Below, in pieces: positions 6,499-9,656 of a stretch of 9,656 nucleotides of DNA (positions within the stretch are counted from its first letter, which is position 1; each line of letters starts with the position of its first letter). The translations under genes were made by a program, and so were the position numbers. The notes under the pieces are model-generated. The model worked only from the letters and a program-made list of their open reading frames with translations. It had not been told where the DNA came from and made no database searches. The stretch covers positions 1 to 9,656 of the forward strand of contig JBOHBN010000342.1 of the NCBI GenBank assembly GCA_050698355.1, read 5' to 3'. The stretch is from JBOHBN01 sp050698355. GTDB lineage: Bacteria; Actinomycetota; Actinomycetes; Streptosporangiales; WHST01.

Positions 6499-6744
6499 TC
6501 AGCTGGCCTGCTTGATGTAGCTGACGGCGTCCTGAACGGTGCGGAGGTTCTTCACGTCGTCGTCCGGGATCTTCACGCCGAACCGCTCCTCGGCGGCGAC
6601 GACGACCTCGACCATGGAGAGCGAGTCGATGTCCAGGTCGTCGGTGAAGCTCTTCTCCGGCGCCACGTCTTCGGCGGGCACGCCGGCGACCTCGTTGACG
6701 ATCTCGCTGAGACCGTCGAGGATCTCCTGGTCGGACTGGGCCAT
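6499..6744 (-). CDS. acpP: Acyl carrier protein (FAS II)
   Basis: An 81-residue acidic protein. The phosphopantetheine attachment motif DIDSLSMVEVV places Ser41 as the modified residue; helices before (EILDGLSEIVNEVAGV) and after (AAEERFGVKIPDDDVKNL) are typical of ACP. It carries the growing acyl chain between FabD, FabH, FabF and the reductases. The start is set by GAAGGAGC about 8 nt before ATG 6744; an in-frame ATG at 6765 lies upstream of that SD and would add 7 residues that are not family-like. An 82-bp gap separates it from fabH. This independent SD suits the higher synthesis ACP usually needs, although I see no convincing internal promoter. Confidence 0.96.
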   Translation of the reverse strand: MAQSDQEILDGLSEIVNEVAGVPAEDVAPEKSFTDDLDIDSLSMVEVVVAAEERFGVKIPDDDVKNLRTVQDAVSYIKQAS

Positions 6745-6826
6745 TGTGGTTGCTCCTTCGGTCATTGATTGCTCGAAGCGTGCTTGTCGTTGGTTGCGCG
6801 GCAGCGACCTCGCGTCGCACCGAACC

Positions 6827-7828
6827 CTACGGGATGAGCGCTACCTGGCCTGCGAAGGTCAGGCCCGCACCGAAACCGAGCAGCAGCGCGGGATCCCCGC
6901 TCTTCACCTCGCCCCGTTCGCGCAGCGCGTGCAGGGCCAGCGGGATCGACGCCGACGAGGTGTTGCCCTGCGTCTCGCCGTCCCGCGCGATCACGACGTG
7001 GTCGGGGAGCCCGAGCGAGCGGACGAGCGTCTGTACGATGCGCAGGTTCGCCTGGTGGGGGATGAACGCGCCGAGCTCGTCGGGCTTGACGTCCGCGAGC
7101 TCCAGTGCCTTTTCGGCGACGTGCTTCATCTCGTAGCTCGCCCACCGGAACACCGTCTGCCCGTCCATCCGCAGCGCGATCGGGCCGACCGACCTGCCCT
7201 CTCGGGACGCCTGCTGCAGCTCTGTGTAGTTGGGCTCCTGGGTGATCGTCTTGATGTGGCTGCCGTCGCTGCCCCAGGCGACCGGGCCGATGCCCGGCTC
7301 GTCGGACGGGCCCACCACGGCGGCGCCAGCACCGTCACCGAACAGGAACGCCATCGTACGGTCGAGCGGGTCGATGAAGTCAGTGAGCTTCTCCGACCCG
7401 ATCGCCAGCACGTAGCGGGCGGTGCCGGCCCTGATCATGTCGCTCGCGGTGGCGAGGGTGTAGCAGAAACCCGCGCACGCCGCGTTGATGTCCATCGCGC
7501 CGGCCTTGGTCGCGCCCAGCCGGTCCTGCACCTCGCTGCTCGCGCCCGGGGTCTGGTACGGGTGGGTGCAGCTCGCCACGATCACCAGGTCGACGTCGGC
7601 CGGGTCGACCCCGGAGCGCTCCAGCGCCTCCTGGCCGGCCGAGGTAGCCATGTCCGCCACGGTCTCGTCGGCGGAGAACCGGCGGCTGACGAATCCGGTG
7701 CGGTCACGGATCCACTTGTCGCTCGAGTCGATCTGCGGGGCGATCTCGTCGTTTGTGACGACGCGCGCCGGGCGGTACTCGCCGAGCGACAGCATGCGTG
7801 CCGCGGGCGAGCCGCTTGGGATCTTCAC
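6827..7828 (-). CDS. fabH: 3-oxoacyl-ACP synthase III (FabH/KAS III)
   Basis: A 333-residue condensing enzyme that starts fatty acid synthesis by joining an acyl-CoA primer to malonyl-ACP; in actinomycetes the primers are often branched (isobutyryl, methylbutyryl, isovaleryl). The active residues are all present: Cys118 in INAACAGFCY, His258 in FIPHQANLRI and Asn289 in GNTSSASIP. The CoA-binding region SSDKWIRDRTGF lies near 35-46, and LFGDGAGAAVV near 162-172. It starts at GTG 7828, preceded by GGAGG at plus 7836-7840 (7-nt spacing), and overlaps the fabD stop as GTGA (7825-7828). A longer frame upstream is arginine/proline-rich and lies inside fabD, so it is rejected. The stop is TAG. Confidence 0.96.
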   Translation of the reverse strand: MKIPSGSPAARMLSLGEYRPARVVTNDEIAPQIDSSDKWIRDRTGFVSRRFSADETVADMATSAGQEALERSGVDPADVDLVIVASCTHPYQTPGASSEVQDRLGATKAGAMDINAACAGFCYTLATASDMIRAGTARYVLAIGSEKLTDFIDPLDRTMAFLFGDGAGAAVVGPSDEPGIGPVAWGSDGSHIKTITQEPNYTELQQASREGRSVGPIALRMDGQTVFRWASYEMKHVAEKALELADVKPDELGAFIPHQANLRIVQTLVRSLGLPDHVVIARDGETQGNTSSASIPLALHALRERGEVKSGDPALLLGFGAGLTFAGQVALIP

Positions 7829-9006
7829 GCGGGAACCTCCGGGTGCAGGCGGACGAGGGGTTGGCCGGGGGAGACGGGGTCGCCGTCCTCGACGAGCCAC
7901 TCGACGATGACGCCACCGTGGCGTGCCGTGACCGGCTGGTCATTGTTGCGTACCGAGAGGCTGCCGACCACGCTGCCCGCGGGCAGCGGCGTCCCTGCCT
8001 CGGTGTCGGTGCGGTGGAACGTGCCCTTCTGCGGGGCGACCACGAGACGCCAGGTCGGGTTGTTCTCCAGCTCGCTCGGCCGGCCGTGCTCCTCCACCAG
8101 GCGGCGGGCCTCAGGCAGGTCGTCGGGTGTCTTCAGCGCGAGGGTCTGCACGCCGGGCAGCTCGCGCCGGGCGAGTCCGACGAGCGTGCCGGCGGGAGGC
8201 ATCTCGATGAGCGCCGTCACCCCGAGGCTCTTCATGGTCGCCATGACGAGATCCCAGCGGACCGGCATGGCCACCTGCTCGACCAGGTGCTGGAGGAACT
8301 CGGTGCCGCTGTGCACGACGCCGCCGTCGGCGTTGGAGAGCAGCCGGGTGCGCGGGTCGCGGGTGGTGATCGCGCTGGCGTACTGGGACAGGTGCTCGAC
8401 CGCCGGGGCCATGGTGGCGGTGTGGAAGCCGCCGGCGACCTGCAGCGGGCGCAGCCGTGCGCCGGTGGGTGGGTCGGCGGTGAGTCGTTCGAGGGCGTCG
8501 AGTGACCCGGCCGCGACGACCTGCCCCGCGCCGTTGACGTTCGCCGGCTCGAGGTCGTGCTCGGCGAGCTTGGCGAGCACGTCGTCCGGGTCGCCACCGA
8601 GCACAGCGGTCATGCCCGCCTGCTCGCCGTTCGCCGCGAGCGCCATCGCCTTGCCGCGCTCGCGGACGAACACCATCGCCTGCTCGGCGGAGATCACGCC
8701 CGCACCGGCGGCGGCGGCGACCTCGCCGACGCTGTGGCCCGCGGCAGCGCCGATGCGCGCGAACGCGTCGACCGGTTGCGGGAACAGGGTCACCGCGGTC
8801 ACCAGGCTGCCCGCGACGAGGAGCGGCTGGGTCACCGCAGTGTCGCGGATCTCCTCGGCGCGCGCCTTGGTGCCGTAGTACTCCAGGTCGAGCCCGGCGC
8901 AGGCACCGAGCCAGGCCACCCGTTCCCGGAAGCCCGGCAACTCGAGCCAGGGGGTCAGGAATCCGGGCGTCTGGGCGCCCTGCCCGGGCGCGACGAGGAC
9001 GAGCAT
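7825..9006 (-). CDS. fabD: Malonyl-CoA:ACP transacylase (FabD) with C-terminal BCCP-like extension
   Basis: A 393-residue protein. Residues 1-310 are a complete FabD acyltransferase: APGQGAQTPG near the N-terminus (Gln9), nucleophile Ser92 in GHSVGEVAAAA, Arg117 in RERGKAM, NVNGAGQ near 157-163, and His195 in GGFHTATM. It moves malonyl from CoA to AcpP. The usual actinomycete enzyme is about 310-320 residues, so roughly 75 extra residues follow. These (about 319-391) read like a biotinyl carrier barrel: KGTFHR, then AGSVVGSL, then GGVIVEWLVEDGDPVSPGQP and LVRLHP, but without the EAMKM biotinylation motif. ATG 9006 is chosen because MLVLVAPGQGAQ is the family start and upstream codons are not conserved in style. 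The nearest SD is AGGCAGG, 8 nt upstream; an AGGAG one base before the ATG is too close. First gene after the FasR-controlled region; its stop overlaps fabH. Confidence 0.95.
   Translation of the reverse strand: MLVLVAPGQGAQTPGFLTPWLELPGFRERVAWLGACAGLDLEYYGTKARAEEIRDTAVTQPLLVAGSLVTAVTLFPQPVDAFARIGAAAGHSVGEVAAAAGAGVISAEQAMVFVRERGKAMALAANGEQAGMTAVLGGDPDDVLAKLAEHDLEPANVNGAGQVVAAGSLDALERLTADPPTGARLRPLQVAGGFHTATMAPAVEHLSQYASAITTRDPRTRLLSNADGGVVHSGTEFLQHLVEQVAMPVRWDLVMATMKSLGVTALIEMPPAGTLVGLARRELPGVQTLALKTPDDLPEARRLVEEHGRPSELENNPTWRLVVAPQKGTFHRTDTEAGTPLPAGSVVGSLSVRNNDQPVTARHGGVIVEWLVEDGDPVSPGQPLVRLHPEVPA
7834..8052 (-). other. Degenerate biotinyl/BCCP-like domain at the FabD C-terminus
   Basis: This encodes FabD residues about 319-391. 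Compared from memory with BCCP C-terminal domains, GTFHR matches the GTFYR strand. AGSVVGSLSVRNNDQPVTA aligns without gaps to the stretch carrying EAMKM. GGVIVEWLVEDGDPVSPGQP matches the GVV-ILVEDGQPV-GQPL strands, and LVRLHP matches the LF-IEP end. In this alignment the biotinylated lysine becomes Asn354, so it should not carry biotin. It may be a docking or structural module. The fold call rests on motif resemblance only. Confidence 0.6.
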
Positions 9007-9239
9007 GCTCCTAGCCTGCCTGTAGGAAGCGACCACAGTGGCCGCGGGCGAATACGAACTTTTCCGCGCGATCTTTGTAGGGTCTCTACAAATCGTGCCC
9101 CGACTACCCGAACGGCTCCATGCCCGGCACAATCCGTGCTGCTAGAGCCGAAATGATCACGGTATGTAACTAAGTTCGTGCTTCTCATTGCCTGCGGGCC
9201 GTGGGAAGTAGGTACTCACCGTGGGAGTTGCCGGCACCT
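9007..9239 (-). promoter_or_regulatory. fasR-fabD intergenic control region
   Basis: These 233 bp hold no plausible gene and should contain the fab operon promoter and the FasR site. They are less GC-rich than the coding DNA. Visible elements are a 19-bp inverted repeat at 9074-9092, a direct repeat CCGTGGGA at 9199-9206 and 9219-9226 (20-bp period), and a pair of opposed octamers ACGAACTT (9054-9061) and AAGTTCGT (9172-9179). A bulged hairpin lies directly before fabD (GCTCCTA at 9007-9013 with TAGGAAGC at 9023-9030). A weak minus-strand promoter TTCGGG-18 bp-TAGAGA can be drawn whose -10 lies within the 19-bp repeat. No fasR terminator is evident. Confidence 0.6.
9074..9092. promoter_or_regulatory. 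Candidate FasR operator (19-bp inverted repeat)
   Basis: TTTGTAG at 9074-9080 is the exact reverse complement of CTACAAA at 9086-9092, with a 5-bp spacer. It lies 68-86 bp upstream of the fabD ATG in otherwise GC-rich DNA, downstream of fasR. FasR of Streptomyces is known to activate fabD-fabH-acpP-fabF by binding this promoter region; assigning it to this repeat is inference from position and symmetry. Confidence 0.45.
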
Positions 9240-9656
9240 TCACGCGGTCACGGCCGGGCGCGGGGTGGCGTCGCCGCCCGCGAGCCTGCCGAGGGTCAAG
9301 GCGATGCGCAGCGAGAACGCGTCCCGCGGCGCGGTCGGGGAGTACCCGGTGAGCTCGGTGACCCTGCGCAGCCGGTAACGCACGGTGTTCGGGTGTACGT
9401 ACAGCGCGCGGGCGGTCGCCTCGAGTGCGCTGCCGCAGTCGAAGTAGCCGGTCAGCGTGTGGAGCAGGACCTCGTGCGCGGCAAGCGGGACGTAGACCTC
9501 GTCGACGAGGCGCTGCCTGGCGTCGGCGTCGTCGCCGAGCGCGCGCTCGGCGAGCAGGTCGGCGGCCAGTACGGGGCGCGGCGCGCCCGGCCAGGCCACG
9601 GCGGCGTGCTCGCCGGCGAATGCCTCCCGCGCGGACCCCACCGCCGCCTTCAGGTC
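9240..9656 (-). CDS. fasR: FasR, PucR-family regulator of fatty acid synthesis (3' part)
   Basis: Only the C-terminal 138 residues are inside the window; the reading frame stays open to the right-hand edge, so the gene begins outside. The visible part ends with a PucR-type helix-turn-helix: LLHTLTGYFDCGSALEATA, then ALYVHPNTVRYRLRRVTELTG, then DAFSLRIALTLGRL. The HPNTVRYRLRRV recognition segment is the family hallmark. The upstream part (APRPVLAADLLAERAL, LVDEVYVPLAAHEVLL) resembles Streptomyces FasR as I remember it. FasR activates the fab operon in Streptomyces coelicolor. Its position directly upstream of fabD on the same strand, with a 233-bp gap, supports this assignment. The N-terminal sensing region cannot be assessed. 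Confidence 0.9.
   Translation of the reverse strand, partial: DLKAAVGSAREAFAGEHAAVAWPGAPRPVLAADLLAERALGDDADARQRLVDEVYVPLAAHEVLLHTLTGYFDCGSALEATARALYVHPNTVRYRLRRVTELTGYSPTAPRDAFSLRIALTLGRLAGGDATPRPAVTA

Noticed and set aside
6539..8878. A 779-codon open frame on the plus strand across acpP, fabH and fabD
   Set aside because: It is antisense to three well-identified genes in high-GC DNA where such frames are common. Its translation is Ser/Arg/Ala-rich, shows no domain I recognise, and has no SD.
9007..9132. Upstream extension of fabD to 9132
   Set aside because: It adds 42 residues without FabD character and would run through the candidate operator; MLVLVAPGQGAQ at 9006 is the family start.
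9054..9179. Opposed octamers ACGAACTT and AAGTTCGT about 110 bp apart
   Set aside because: An 8-bp pair over this distance can arise by chance and no further copies support it.
1..9656. CRISPR array, tRNA, rRNA, insertion sequence or prophage
   Set aside because: No regularly spaced repeats, no tRNA-like or rRNA sequence, and no transposase or integrase motif were seen.

Overview
The window is high-GC DNA with GTG starts, tight ATGA/GTGA gene overlaps and few T-tract terminators. Its genes (FasR-type regulator, fabD-fabH-acpP-fabF, an AccD6-like carboxyltransferase, DUF3145, an LCP protein) point to an actinomycete. The arrangement mixes the Streptomyces-type fabD-fabH-acpP-fabF block with the mycobacterial habit of placing accD6 at the end of the FAS II operon. 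Genus cannot be settled by eye; Nocardioides/Kribbella/Jiangella-like lineages are my guess. || Layout. Right half, minus strand: the 3' part of fasR (9656-9240), a 233-bp control region, then fabD (9006-7825), fabH (7828-6827), acpP (6744-6499), fabF (6497-5250) and accD6-like (5253-3847). This is one probable operon for malonyl-CoA supply, malonyl transfer to ACP, initiation and elongation of fatty acids. A palindromic hairpin (3789-3830) lies just beyond accD. It is followed on the same strand by an LytR-CpsA-Psr (LCP) cell-wall ligase (3732-2692), probably with its own promoter. Left part, plus strand: a structured leader, a secreted DUF1023-type alpha/beta hydrolase (191-994), a DeoR/GlpR repressor (1154-1939) with an unusual phased-repeat upstream region, and a DUF3145 protein (2090-2584). 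DUF3145 and LCP converge on a nested hairpin (2612-2671). || How the genes work together. AccD6 would supply malonyl-CoA, FabD moves malonyl to ACP, FabH condenses the primer with malonyl-ACP, FabF elongates, and FasR controls the operon. LCP and the secreted hydrolase act at the envelope; the DeoR protein probably answers to a phosphorylated sugar. || Most notable observations. (1) FabD carries a C-terminal extension of about 75 residues that looks like a biotinyl/BCCP barrel whose biotin lysine position is replaced by Asn. It sits in an operon that also encodes a biotin-dependent carboxyltransferase. (2) Two intergenic 47-bp elements 3.8 kb apart (16-62 and 3788-3834) share identical ends. 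Both hold a 42-bp palindrome of exactly the same length, but their inner sequences are unrelated although self-complementary. (3) Four GTTGC boxes lie exactly 10 bp apart before the DeoR gene. (4) A 19-bp inverted repeat before fabD is a candidate FasR operator. (5) A hairpin covers the Shine-Dalgarno sequence of the secreted hydrolase gene.
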